Assembly: GCA_050309435.1 (NCBI GenBank)
Contig: JBNRMJ010000018.1
Coordinates: 1 to 64,000 of the forward strand
Length of the DNA stretch: 64,000 nt
Reading direction: 5' to 3'
Source of the DNA: CAYXVJ01 sp050309435
Lineage (GTDB): Bacteria > Bacillota > Clostridia > Saccharofermentanales > Fastidiosipilaceae
How positions within the stretch are numbered: the stretch's first letter is position 1; each line of letters opens with the position of its first letter. The position numbers and the translations under genes are program-made. Below, piece by piece: positions 35,099 through 43,866 of this stretch. The notes under the pieces are model-generated. The model worked only from the letters and a program-made list of their open reading frames with translations. It was not told where the DNA came from and made no database searches.

Positions 35099-36877
35099 AT
35101 GGAAGTTTACATCAAGATTGATCACGTGAGTTTCTCTTACGATGATTGGGACAGCGGCTTCGATCGGGAACAGGCGCTCAGCGATGTGTCCCTTGAGATT
35201 AATAAAGGAGAGCATGTCGCGATTCTGGGCCGTAACGGTTCCGGTAAATCGACTCTCGCTCGTTTAATTAACGGACTCGAGATTCCGGCCGCCGGCGATA
35301 TCACGGTAGCCTCGTACAATACGCGTGACGAAGAGCAGTCCTGGGAAGTCAGGAGGCGCTGCGGCATGGTCTTTCAGAACCCGGACAATCAGATTGTCGC
35401 GACCACGGTCGAAGAGGATGTCGCATTCGGACCCGAGAATCTCGGTGTACCGAGCGGGGAAATCAGAAAAGCGGTCGATCAGTCTCTGGCTTATGTCGGC
35501 TTAAGCGAGTACGCGCATAAATCGCCGACCGAGCTCAGCGGCGGACAAAAACAAAAACTGGCCATCGCGGGTATTCTGGCTATGCAACCGGAGTGCATCA
35601 TTCTGGACGAAGCCACAAGCATGCTGGATCCCGAAGGCCGCGAGAGCTTCCTGGCTTTGGTTTTACGTCTGCAAAAAGAACGCCAAATGACCGTTATCAA
35701 CATCACGCAGGATATGAGCGAGGCCGCCATGGCCGACAAGGTCGTTGTCTTGCATCAGGGTAAAGTTCTTTTGACCGGAACGCCGGCCGAGATTTTTCAT
35801 TATGTCGACGAGATCCGCGAGATCGGTCTGGATGTACCTGCTCACACGGCTATCGCTAAAAAACTCTGCAGCCGAAACGGTGTCGAGCTGAAGGTAGGTA
35901 GCGCAGCAACTGCCGATCTGGCCGAAGCGGCTATCCGGAAGAACTTTACTTTTGACGACAACTCTCCGATTTTAAGCGAGATACCTAACAGAGTGCATGA
36001 TGACAATGGTAATGAGGACATTATCCTCGAGGCTCGCAACATCAGCTACAGCTACAATGCCGAATCCTTCGCCCCCGAAGAAGCGATCAGGGATATCAGT
36101 TTCGAGGTGAAGCGCGGCGAGTTTTTCGGCGTCATGGGACATTCGGGTTCCGGTAAATCCACCTTGATCCAGCACTTAAACGGTCTGCTTCGTTTACAGG
36201 AGGGCAGTTTACGCGTTCTGGACAAGGATCTTCGAAAAGTCAAAGATATCCGTGCTCTCAGACGCCAGGTTCAGGTTTTATTTCAATACCCCGAGCATCA
36301 GCTCTTTGCAGACACGGTGCGGGAAGATATTTATTTTGGTCCCCGAAAGCTTGCTGTCCCGGAAGATAGAATCGACGATCAGGTTGCCTATGCCTGTCGT
36401 CTGGCCGGTGTGAGCGATAGCTGGATGGAACGCTCTCCTTTCGAGTTGTCGGGAGGCGAGAAGCGCCGCGTAGCTCTGGCCGGTATTCTGGCCATGAAAC
36501 CGGACATCCTGATTCTGGATGAACCGGCGGCGGGACTGGATCCGGCCGGTCGCGAAGAAATCCTGGATTATTTAAAGGAACTGCATCGCGATGGGGTCAC
36601 GATCATCATGGTTTCGCACAGCATGGAAGATCTGGCCAGACTCTGCGACCGTATTCTGGTACTGAATCAGGGCCGCCGGGTGATGCTCGATTCTGTACGC
36701 ATGATTTTTGATCAAAAGGAAATGCTGGAAAGCCATCATCTGCAATTCCCGGCTACCAAAGCCTTCCTGGAACGTTTCAAACAAGATATACCCAAGCTGG
36801 ACACGAATCGCTTTACGATCGATCTGGCGATCGAAGAACTTGCTTCTTACTTAAGAAAAAAAGAAGGGGAGGCATAA
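35099..36877 (+). CDS. Fused EcfA1-EcfA2 ATPase of the ECF vitamin/micronutrient transporter
   Basis: This 592-residue protein joins the two energy-coupling-factor ATPases that are usually separate genes. With EcfT it powers uptake by exchangeable substrate-binding S components. First half: Walker A GRNGSGKST (44-52), VFQNPDNQIVATTVEEDVAF, LSGGQKQK, Walker B CIILDEATSML. Second half: GHSGSGKST (347-355), LFQYPEHQLFADTVREDIYF, LSGGEKRR, ILILDEPAAGLDP and HSMEDLA. The switch histidine is kept in the second half (MVSHSM) but is Gln204 in the first (NITQDMSEA), so the two sites may differ in activity. A linker of about 50 residues joins the halves. ecfT follows by one base. Confidence 0.93.
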   Translation: MEVYIKIDHVSFSYDDWDSGFDREQALSDVSLEINKGEHVAILGRNGSGKSTLARLINGLEIPAAGDITVASYNTRDEEQSWEVRRRCGMVFQNPDNQIVATTVEEDVAFGPENLGVPSGEIRKAVDQSLAYVGLSEYAHKSPTELSGGQKQKLAIAGILAMQPECIILDEATSMLDPEGRESFLALVLRLQKERQMTVINITQDMSEAAMADKVVVLHQGKVLLTGTPAEIFHYVDEIREIGLDVPAHTAIAKKLCSRNGVELKVGSAATADLAEAAIRKNFTFDDNSPILSEIPNRVHDDNGNEDIILEARNISYSYNAESFAPEEAIRDISFEVKRGEFFGVMGHSGSGKSTLIQHLNGLLRLQEGSLRVLDKDLRKVKDIRALRRQVQVLFQYPEHQLFADTVREDIYFGPRKLAVPEDRIDDQVAYACRLAGVSDSWMERSPFELSGGEKRRVALAGILAMKPDILILDEPAAGLDPAGREEILDYLKELHRDGVTIIMVSHSMEDLARLCDRILVLNQGRRVMLDSVRMIFDQKEMLESHHLQFPATKAFLERFKQDIPKLDTNRFTIDLAIEELASYLRKKEGEA

Positions 36878-36878
36878 T

Positions 36879-37676
36879 ATGAAATTATCTTTGGGTAATT
36901 ATTTCCCCGGGAACAGTTTTCTGCATCGTCTGGATCCGCGCATCAAGATTTTGTCGTCGGTCCTGCTGATGATTTTCCTCTTTATGCTCACCGATGCGAT
37001 CCCGCTGATCACTTTCGGTGTTATGCTGATTTTGCTAACAATCCGGGCCCGGATCCCCCTGAAACTGGTGATTAGAAGCGTCAAGCCGGTTATGTTCCTG
37101 GCCTTGATCGCACTGGTGATCAATGTCTTCACGATAGACGGCCAAGAGCTCTGGTCATGGCGGTTTTTACGTATTACGAAAGAAGGTCTGTCGCTTGGCA
37201 TTCGCATGGGCATTCGCTTGTTCTATCTGGTGATGTCCACCCAGCTCTGTCTGACCTTGACCACGACGCCGCTTGAAATCGCGGACGGCGTGGAGAGCCT
37301 TCTAAAACCTTTTGCCCGCTTTGGCTTCCCGGCTCATGAACTTGCCATGATGATGTCGATCGCGCTTCGCTTCGTGCCGACCTTATCGGAAGAAACCGAG
37401 AAAATCATCAAGGCGCAGTCTTCGCGCGGGGCGGACTATGACACGGGCGGTGCACTGGCTCGGGCACGCGGTTTGATTTCGGTTTTGATTCCGCTTTTCG
37501 TGAGCGCTTTCAAGCGGGCCGAGGATCTGGCTACGGCGATGGAAGCCCGTTGTTACAGGGGCGGCGAGGGCCGGACGAAGCTGCGGGTATTGAAGTATCA
37601 GCGCCGGGACTTCATAGCCGCGCTGGCGATTGTTGTCTTTTGTGCGGTCTTGCTCGTTTTGCAGACTCGCCTGTAA
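36879..37676 (+). CDS. ecfT: EcfT transmembrane subunit of the ECF transporter
   Basis: EcfT (265 residues) is the membrane scaffold linking the ATPase pair to S components. Hydrophobic segments lie near residues 28-60, 68-88, 105-130 and at the C-terminus (245-262). The two coupling helices typical of EcfT are seen as SSRGADYDTGGALARARG and AMEARCYRGGEGR, each with the Ala-Arg-Gly type motif that contacts the ATPases. The gene begins one base after the ATPase stop. No S component is present nearby, as for group II ECF systems. Confidence 0.93.
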   Translation: MKLSLGNYFPGNSFLHRLDPRIKILSSVLLMIFLFMLTDAIPLITFGVMLILLTIRARIPLKLVIRSVKPVMFLALIALVINVFTIDGQELWSWRFLRITKEGLSLGIRMGIRLFYLVMSTQLCLTLTTTPLEIADGVESLLKPFARFGFPAHELAMMMSIALRFVPTLSEETEKIIKAQSSRGADYDTGGALARARGLISVLIPLFVSAFKRAEDLATAMEARCYRGGEGRTKLRVLKYQRRDFIAALAIVVFCAVLLVLQTRL

Positions 37677-37724
37677 GAATGATTAAGGGAGCTTAAGCTA
37701 CTACGAAGGAAATAGCTGATTTTT

Positions 37725-38684
37725 ATGAATATTTTAGAAGAAGATTTCGATATCGATGACGATATCGACAGCCCGGAGGATAACGAAGCGGCCGATGTTC
37801 TCGGGCTGGAACGTCAGCCTGACGGCACATACCGTCTGGCACCGGGCTGGCGCAATATCGCGATCAAGACGGAATATGACGGGACGAACTTCTGCGGCTG
37901 GCAACGTCAGGCCGATCATATCAGAACCGTGCAAGGCTGCCTGGAAAAGGGTCTGGCGAAGATCATGGGGCATCCGATTACGCTTTATGCATCCAGCCGG
38001 ACGGACGGCGGCGTTCACGCCACCGGTCATATCAGTAACTTTCGGACCAATTGTCCCATACCGGCCGACAGAATCCCGCTGGCTTCTCTGGCTCATCTGC
38101 CCGCGGATGTCGTGATTAAGAAGGCCTACGTCGTAGACGGCGAATTCAATGCCCGTTATCATGCGACGTCAAAAACCTACAGCTACTACATCTGGCAGTC
38201 AAGCCAACCGTCGGCGGTGCTTGGCCGTTACAGCTATCATTATCCCCACGAGCTCGATCTCGAAAAAATGCAGGCGGCTGCCGCCGACCTGATCGGTTAT
38301 CATGATTTTTCCTGTTTTAAGGCCGCCGGCGGACAAACCAAAACCAGCACCCGGGAAATTTTCTCGGCATCGGTTGAGGTTGCGGGCCATACAAGCGCCG
38401 TACAGGAGCGCGGATTGATCTTTTCCGGGGATGAAAGAGGGCGGCTGATTCGTATCATTGTGACGGGATCGGGCTTTTTGTATAATATGATGCGTATCAT
38501 TGCAGGCACTTTGCTTTATATTGGACAGGGGAAGATCGCTGCGGATGCGATCCCCCGGATAATTGCATCCGGCGATCGACTGCAAGCCGGCAGCACGCTT
38601 CCGCCGCAGGGCCTCTTTCTTGAAGAGGTACTCTACGCCGGTTTCGCAATGAACAGTCACGACAAGGAGAAATCTGATGAATAA
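37725..38684 (+). CDS. truA: tRNA pseudouridine synthase A with acidic N-terminal extension
   Basis: TruA converts uridines 38-40 of tRNA anticodon arms to pseudouridine. The catalytic aspartate is in SSRTDGGVHATGH; other signatures are YDGTNFCGWQRQ, FNARYHATSKTYSYYI, HDFSCFKAAGG and GSGFLYNMMRIIAG. About 45 residues precede the conserved start, with a strongly acidic tract (EEDFDIDDDIDSPEDNEA), so the protein (319 residues) is longer than the usual ~250. It overlaps pncB by 8 bases. truA next to ecfT is usual in Firmicutes, but the rplM-rpsI pair that often follows is absent. Confidence 0.95.
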   Translation: MNILEEDFDIDDDIDSPEDNEAADVLGLERQPDGTYRLAPGWRNIAIKTEYDGTNFCGWQRQADHIRTVQGCLEKGLAKIMGHPITLYASSRTDGGVHATGHISNFRTNCPIPADRIPLASLAHLPADVVIKKAYVVDGEFNARYHATSKTYSYYIWQSSQPSAVLGRYSYHYPHELDLEKMQAAAADLIGYHDFSCFKAAGGQTKTSTREIFSASVEVAGHTSAVQERGLIFSGDERGRLIRIIVTGSGFLYNMMRIIAGTLLYIGQGKIAADAIPRIIASGDRLQAGSTLPPQGLFLEEVLYAGFAMNSHDKEKSDE

Positions 38685-40152
38685 CAGTGCTTATACCCTG
38701 CTGAACAACAGCCGGAATCTGTCGATGCTCACCGATTACTACGAGCTCACCATGTCACGCGGCTATCTGTCCAATGGCATGAAGGATCAGATCGCTTATT
38801 TCGATCTTTATTTCCGTCAGGTGCCGGAGGGCGGCGGATTCGCTCTGATGGCCGGTGTCGAGCAGATGATCGATTACCTGGAAAATCTGCGCTTCACCGA
38901 AGAAAACATCGAGTTTTTAGAGAAGACAGGTGATTTTGATCCTGCCTTCCTGGATTACCTGCGTCATTTCGAGTTTACCTGCGATGTATGGGCGATTCCG
39001 GAGGGTACGCCTTTATTTCCCGGCGAACCCATCGTGAAAGTCCGGGGCCCCATTATCCAGGCTCAAATGATCGAAACGATGTTGCTTCTGACGATCAATC
39101 ATCAGAGCCTTATCGCGACAAAAACCGCGCGTATCGTTCGTGCGGCCAAGGGTCGTTCGATCATGGAATTCGGTGCCAGAAGAGCACAAGGCTACGATGC
39201 CTCGGTTTACGGTGCCAGAGCCGCCTACATCGGCGGTGCGACCGGTACGAGCTGCACGATCTGCGGCGAGCTCTTCGGCATACCGCTCAGCGGCACGATG
39301 GCGCACAGTTTCGTTCAGCTGCACGACACGGAATACGAAGCCTTCGAAGCATATGCCAAAGCTTATCCATCCAAATGCGTGTTGCTTGTGGATACTTACA
39401 ATACATTGAAATCGGGTATTCCCAACGCCATTAAACTGGCTAAAGAGTATCTCGAACCCCGCGGAGAACGCCTCAAGGGCGTGCGTATCGACAGCGGCGA
39501 CCTGACGTATTTGTCGCAGGAAGCACGCAAGATGCTTGACGAGGCCGGTCTCGAAGACTGCAAGATAATCGCCAGCAACGCTCTGGATGAATACATCATT
39601 CGCGAACTGCTGAACCAGGGTGCTCCGATCGATTCCTTCGGTGTGGGCGAGCGTCTGATTACTTCCCGCGCCGAACCTGTATTCGGCGGCGTCTACAAGC
39701 TCTCGGCTATCGAAGAGGACGGACGCATTATTCCGAAGATGAAAGTGTCGGACAATCTCGAGAAGATGACCAATCCGAGTGACAAGGAAGTCTGGCGCTT
39801 CTACGAGAAGAACAGCGGAAAAGCCATCGCCGACCTGATCACGCTTGCAGGCGAAACGATCGACGAAAGCCAGCCTTACGAAATTTTCGATCCGATCATG
39901 ACCTGGAAACGAAAAGTGCTGACCGATTTCACGGTCCGTCCTTTGCTCGAGCCGGTCTTCAAAAACGGCAAGTGCGTGGCCCGGCGCCGTTCGGTCGAGG
40001 AAATTCGCAGCTATGCCAAAGAACAGCTCGATACCCTCTGGGAATCTGTTAAGCGTTTCGAGAATCCTCAGACTTATTATGTCGATCTCTCCCAGCCGCT
40101 CTGGGATCTGAAAGACAGCCTCTTGAAAGCCCACGGTTTCTCGCATAAGTAG
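38677..40152 (+). CDS. pncB: Nicotinate phosphoribosyltransferase
   Basis: This 491-residue enzyme makes nicotinate mononucleotide from nicotinate and PRPP with ATP, in the NAD salvage pathway. Signature segments are LTDYYELTMSRGY, FGARRAQGYDASVYGARAAY, GTMAHSFVQ (with the histidine that is phosphorylated in this family) and VRIDSGDLTYLSQEARKML. The length is typical of the Firmicute form. AAGGAG lies inside the end of truA, supporting coupled translation. Confidence 0.94.
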   Translation: MNNSAYTLLNNSRNLSMLTDYYELTMSRGYLSNGMKDQIAYFDLYFRQVPEGGGFALMAGVEQMIDYLENLRFTEENIEFLEKTGDFDPAFLDYLRHFEFTCDVWAIPEGTPLFPGEPIVKVRGPIIQAQMIETMLLLTINHQSLIATKTARIVRAAKGRSIMEFGARRAQGYDASVYGARAAYIGGATGTSCTICGELFGIPLSGTMAHSFVQLHDTEYEAFEAYAKAYPSKCVLLVDTYNTLKSGIPNAIKLAKEYLEPRGERLKGVRIDSGDLTYLSQEARKMLDEAGLEDCKIIASNALDEYIIRELLNQGAPIDSFGVGERLITSRAEPVFGGVYKLSAIEEDGRIIPKMKVSDNLEKMTNPSDKEVWRFYEKNSGKAIADLITLAGETIDESQPYEIFDPIMTWKRKVLTDFTVRPLLEPVFKNGKCVARRRSVEEIRSYAKEQLDTLWESVKRFENPQTYYVDLSQPLWDLKDSLLKAHGFSHK

Positions 40153-40172
40153 GTAATTCGGCCGGATTCGGC

Positions 40173-40201
40173 CCGACAGAACATGATTTTTAACCTATAA
40201 T
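40173..40201 (+). promoter_or_regulatory. Candidate promoter of the cyclophilin gene
   Basis: CCGACA (40173-40178) and a perfect TATAAT (40196-40201) are 17 bases apart, in the gap after pncB and about 80 bases before the next start codon. Confidence 0.6.
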
Positions 40202-40281
40202 AGAACTTGTACATTTTTTATCGGGATAGAATAAGCACGGAATCGCTTCGGCGGTCCGCTCATACATAAAAGGAGATAGAT

Positions 40282-40794
40282 ATGTCTGTTAACGTAGAAA
40301 TCAAAACCAGCCAAGGCACCATCAATGCCGAGCTTTATCCGGAAGTCGCGCCCAACACCGTCGCGAACTTCGTTTCACTGGCCCGATCCGGCTATTACGA
40401 CGGTCTGATTTTTCATCGCGTGATTAAAGGCTTTATGCTGCAGGGAGGCTGCCCCGACGGAACAGGCACGGGAGGTCCCGGTTACAGTATTGCAGGCGAG
40501 TTTGCCGGCAACGGTTTCCGTAACGATCTCAAACACGAACGCGGCGTGCTGTCCATGGCCCGCTCGATGTCGCCGAACTCGGCCGGATCTCAGTTCTTCA
40601 TCATGCATCAGAACGCCCCGCACCTGGACGGCCAGTATGCCGCTTTCGGTAAGGTTACATCGGGTCTTGATGTCGTCGATGCCATCGCCTCGACTCGCAC
40701 CGGCAGAAACGACCGCCCCGTCGAAGACCAAAAGATCATCTCGATCGTGGTCAGCGGTGATATCTCCGCTTTACCCGAGCTAAAGAAATACTAA
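40282..40794 (+). CDS. Cytoplasmic cyclophilin-type peptidyl-prolyl isomerase
   Basis: This 170-residue protein speeds proline cis-trans isomerisation during folding. It is a compact cyclophilin with the catalytic arginine in IFHRVIKGFMLQGGCP and the active-site segments SMARSMSPNSAGSQFFI and HLDGQYAAFGKV. There is no signal peptide, so it is probably cytoplasmic, unlike the second, lipoprotein cyclophilin at 61962. AAAAGGAG precedes the ATG. Confidence 0.94.
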   Translation: MSVNVEIKTSQGTINAELYPEVAPNTVANFVSLARSGYYDGLIFHRVIKGFMLQGGCPDGTGTGGPGYSIAGEFAGNGFRNDLKHERGVLSMARSMSPNSAGSQFFIMHQNAPHLDGQYAAFGKVTSGLDVVDAIASTRTGRNDRPVEDQKIISIVVSGDISALPELKKY

Positions 40795-40817
40795 GAAAAA
40801 GTCGAACTATCCAGACA

Positions 40818-40842
40818 AGAGCCGGAATCATTTGCCGGCTCT
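40818..40842 (+). promoter_or_regulatory. Hairpin between the cyclophilin gene and metG
   Basis: AGAGCCGG pairs perfectly with CCGGCTCT across a 9-base loop. The hairpin ends 18 bases before the metG ATG, close to its ribosome binding site. There is no T-run, so termination by it is unlikely. Confidence 0.45.
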
Positions 40843-40860
40843 AACTAAAGGAGAAGAGAA

Positions 40861-42909
40861 ATGAGTCAAGATCGTAAGACCTATTACCTGACGACGCCGA
40901 TTTATTACCCCAGCGATAAGCTGCACATCGGCCATTCCTATACCACGGTCGCCGCCGATGCGATGGCCAGATACAAGCGTCTGCAGGGCTATGATGTAAT
41001 GTTTCTGACCGGAACCGACGAGCACGGCCAGAAGATTCAGGACCGCGCCGCCGAATCCGGCGTCGAGCCCAAGGTTTTCGTGGATCAGGTCGTCAGCGGC
41101 ATCAAGGATCTCTGGTCATTGATGAACATCAGCTATGACAAATTCATCCGTACGACGGATGAAGAACACGAGCGTTCCGTTCAGGCGATCTTTCAGAAGC
41201 TCTACGATCAAGGCGACATCTACCCGGGCGAATACGAGGGCTGGTACTGCAAGCCCGACGAATCATTCTGGACCGAATCCCAGCTTGAAGACGGAAAGTG
41301 CCCTGCCTGCGGTCGCGAGGTTGTATTGACCAGGGAAAAATCTTATTTCTTCCGTCTGTCGAAATACCAGGATCGCATCATCAAACTATACGAGGAACAT
41401 CCGGAGTTTATTCAGCCTGCCAGCCGCGCCAACGAAATGATGAACAACTTCCTGAAGCCCGGCCTGGATGACCTCGCCGTTACCCGTACTTCTTTCGACT
41501 GGGGTGTCAAGGTTCCCTTTGATCCCGAGCATGTGATCTACGTATGGGTCGATGCTTTATCCAACTACATCACGGCACTTGGTTATCCCGGCGACACGGA
41601 TGCCTGGAAGAAGTACTGGCCGGCCGACGTTCACCTGGTTGGTAAAGAGATTATCCGCTTCCACTGCATCATCTGGCCCGCTCTCTTGATGGCGCTGGAT
41701 CTGCCGCTGCCCAAACAGGTGTTCGGCCATGGCTGGCTGCTTTTTAAAGACGGAAAGATGTCAAAGTCCATGGGTAACGTCGTCGATCCGGTTGTGCTCT
41801 GCGAGCATTACGGTGTGGATGCAATTCGTTACTTCCTTCTGCGCGAAGTACCTTTCGGAGCAGACGGTTCCTTCTCCAACGAAGCATTGGTAACCCGCAT
41901 CAACTCCGACCTGGCCAACGATCTGGGCAATCTCCTGAGCCGTACCACGGCTATGATCAACAAGTACTACGCCGGTAATCTGCCCGAGCCCGCCCTGCGC
42001 GAGGCCGGCGAATTCGATGAGGACTTACTTGCGATGAGCCGCGCTCTTCCCGCGAAGTATGAAGCATATATGGATCAGTACCAGTTCAGTCTCGCCTTAA
42101 ACGAGATCTGGAAGCTTGTATCCCGTGCCAACAAGTACATCGACGAGACGACGCCCTGGCTTCTGGCCAAGGATAAAGCCAAGTTCCCGCGACTTGCCGC
42201 CGTTTTGGCCAATCTGGCTTCTGTTCTTCGTCAGATCAGCATACTGCTCGAGCCCTTCATGCCGGAAACGACGCCGAAGATCTGGGACGCGCTGAAGATT
42301 CGCGGCGACTTGAGCCAGACCTCCTGGGAGAGCAGAAAAGAGACAGGCAATTTTGTCTCGAACGCACCGATACAGCCGGCATCACCCATCTTCCCGCGTC
42401 TGGATCTGGAAGAGGAAATCGAGAAAATGAATAAGCTGCTGCCCGGGTCAGCCAAGAAGGAAGCCAAGGCAGAAGAAAAGATCGCCAAGAAAGAAGCGAA
42501 AGCCGAACTGAAGGCAGAGAAGAAGAGCGAAAAAGCTGACGGCAAGCAAGCCAAGCAGGATTCGGACGAGGCGGCAGAGCCTGCCTATATCGAATTTACC
42601 GACTTTACGAAAGTGCAGCTGGTTGTCGCCGAAGTTATCGCCTGCGAACGCGTTAAGAAGGCCGATCGTCTTCTCATGTCCACGCTGAATGTAGGCGGTG
42701 AAACCAGAACGGTCGTTTCCGGTATCGCCGAAAGCTACACCCCCGAGGAAATGGTCGGTAAGAAGGTCATCCTGGTGGCCAATCTGGCTCCCCGGAAGAT
42801 CCGTGGTATCGAGTCTCACGGTATGCTCCTGTGCGCAAGCGCGCCGGATGGCTCGTTTCGCTTGCTGACGGCCGAAGGCGACGTACCGTCCGGTTCGGAG
42901 GTTGGCTAA
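40861..42909 (+). CDS. metG: Methionyl-tRNA synthetase with C-terminal tRNA-binding domain
   Basis: MetRS (682 residues) charges tRNA-Met. The class I motifs are HIGH at residues 22-25 (KLHIGHSYT) and KMSKS at 299-303. The insertion has one complete CPACG pair and WYCKPDESF, where the second cysteine of the other pair is replaced, so zinc binding is partial. A Lys/Glu/Ala-rich linker (~520-570) leads to the EMAP/Trbp111-like tRNA-binding domain (~575-682, IEFTDFTKVQLVVAEV onward). tatD starts 3 bases after the stop. Confidence 0.96.
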   Translation: MSQDRKTYYLTTPIYYPSDKLHIGHSYTTVAADAMARYKRLQGYDVMFLTGTDEHGQKIQDRAAESGVEPKVFVDQVVSGIKDLWSLMNISYDKFIRTTDEEHERSVQAIFQKLYDQGDIYPGEYEGWYCKPDESFWTESQLEDGKCPACGREVVLTREKSYFFRLSKYQDRIIKLYEEHPEFIQPASRANEMMNNFLKPGLDDLAVTRTSFDWGVKVPFDPEHVIYVWVDALSNYITALGYPGDTDAWKKYWPADVHLVGKEIIRFHCIIWPALLMALDLPLPKQVFGHGWLLFKDGKMSKSMGNVVDPVVLCEHYGVDAIRYFLLREVPFGADGSFSNEALVTRINSDLANDLGNLLSRTTAMINKYYAGNLPEPALREAGEFDEDLLAMSRALPAKYEAYMDQYQFSLALNEIWKLVSRANKYIDETTPWLLAKDKAKFPRLAAVLANLASVLRQISILLEPFMPETTPKIWDALKIRGDLSQTSWESRKETGNFVSNAPIQPASPIFPRLDLEEEIEKMNKLLPGSAKKEAKAEEKIAKKEAKAELKAEKKSEKADGKQAKQDSDEAAEPAYIEFTDFTKVQLVVAEVIACERVKKADRLLMSTLNVGGETRTVVSGIAESYTPEEMVGKKVILVANLAPRKIRGIESHGMLLCASAPDGSFRLLTAEGDVPSGSEVG

Positions 42910-42912
42910 ATC

Positions 42913-43725
42913 GTGGAGAAGAAAGTACGCTGGATCGACACGCATGCCCATCTGACAGATGACGCTTATGCAGAAGACATCGATGCGGTAGTAGAACGGG
43001 CCGTCGAAGCAGGTGTGAAGCGCATCATTATCAGTTCCTGGGACCGGCCGTCGATCAATCAGGTATTGCTGCTTGCCAGGCGATTCCCCGAAGTATACTG
43101 TACGATCGGCATTCATCCGTCGGACTGCGATCAGGTCACAGCGGAAAGCCTGGCGTATATCAGAAGCCTGGCGCTTCGTGCCCGCGAGATGAAGATCGTC
43201 GCGATCGGCGAGATCGGCCTGGACTATCACTACGATGGTTACGAAAAGGAGATGCAGCATCAGGCCTTTTTGAGGCAGCTTGAAATCGCCCGTGACTTCG
43301 ACTTGCCGGTGGTGGTGCACGAAAGAGATGCCCACGAGGACTGCCTGGACCTTCTCCTAAAAGCAAAGGAAGAGGGAATCCTTAAAGAGCAGCCCGGTGT
43401 CTTTCACTGCTACAGCGGTACGGCCGAGTTTGCCAAACGTCTGATCCCGATGGGCTGGTATTTTGGTTTTGACGGACCGTTGACGTTTAAGAACGGACGA
43501 AAGGCCAGAGAAGCTGTCGCAGTCATACCGAAGGATCGTCTGCTCATCGAAACGGATTCGCCTTATCTAACGCCGCATCCGTATCGCGGCAAACGAAACG
43601 AACCGGCTTATGTCTCGCTCGTGGGTGCCGAAATGGCAAGCATTCTTGACATGGAAGAAGAGGATTTGTCGGAGCAATTGTGGATAAACACCCGCACGCT
43701 CTTTCCCCTCCTTGATCTTCATTAG
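42913..43725 (+). CDS. TatD-family metal-dependent DNase
   Basis: This 270-residue amidohydrolase-fold protein is probably a metal-dependent 3'-5' exonuclease or D-aminoacyl-tRNA-type hydrolase of the TatD group. Metal ligands appear in WIDTHAHLTDD, AIGEIGLDYHY, PVVVHERDAHED, VFHCYSGT and LLIETDSPYLTPHPYRGKRN, all typical. The start is GTG 42913, just after the metG stop, with GGAGGT at 42897-42902. The metG-tatD order is common in Firmicutes. Confidence 0.93.
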   Translation: MEKKVRWIDTHAHLTDDAYAEDIDAVVERAVEAGVKRIIISSWDRPSINQVLLLARRFPEVYCTIGIHPSDCDQVTAESLAYIRSLALRAREMKIVAIGEIGLDYHYDGYEKEMQHQAFLRQLEIARDFDLPVVVHERDAHEDCLDLLLKAKEEGILKEQPGVFHCYSGTAEFAKRLIPMGWYFGFDGPLTFKNGRKAREAVAVIPKDRLLIETDSPYLTPHPYRGKRNEPAYVSLVGAEMASILDMEEEDLSEQLWINTRTLFPLLDLH

Positions 43726-43749
43726 CTAGCGATTCTATAAACAATTTAT

Positions 43750-43782
43750 ACACCCGGACAGCAAAACTGTTCGGGTGTTTTC
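43750..43782 (+). terminator. Terminator after tatD
   Basis: A 12-base stem (ACACCCGGACAG / CTGTTCGGGTGT, one G-T pair) with a CAAAA loop is followed by TTT. Confidence 0.93.
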
Positions 43783-43792
43783 ATTTGTATTC

Positions 43793-43822
43793 TTGACGCG
43801 AGAGGCTACTTACATTTATCAT
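43793..43822 (+). promoter_or_regulatory. Candidate promoter and AT palindrome before the PucR-type regulator
   Basis: TTGACG (43793-43798) and TATCAT (43817-43822) are 18 bases apart. The -10 lies within the inverted repeat TTATC-attaa-GATAA (43816-43830), which could be an operator, possibly for autoregulation. Confidence 0.5.
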
Positions 43823-43866
43823 TAAGATAAATAAATTACGATCTATTTAAAGAAGGAGGTCAGGCC

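Noticed and set aside
39013..40146. 377-codon minus-strand frame under pncB
   Set aside because: Shadow of a well supported gene; the protein text has no recognisable domain.
40818..40842. Terminator between the cyclophilin gene and metG
   Set aside because: The stem is perfect but no T-run follows and it ends 18 bases before the metG start; kept only as a possible regulatory hairpin.
40795..40860. T-box or SAM-type riboswitch before metG
   Set aside because: The gap is only 66 bases, too short for these elements, and no conserved T-box sequence is present.
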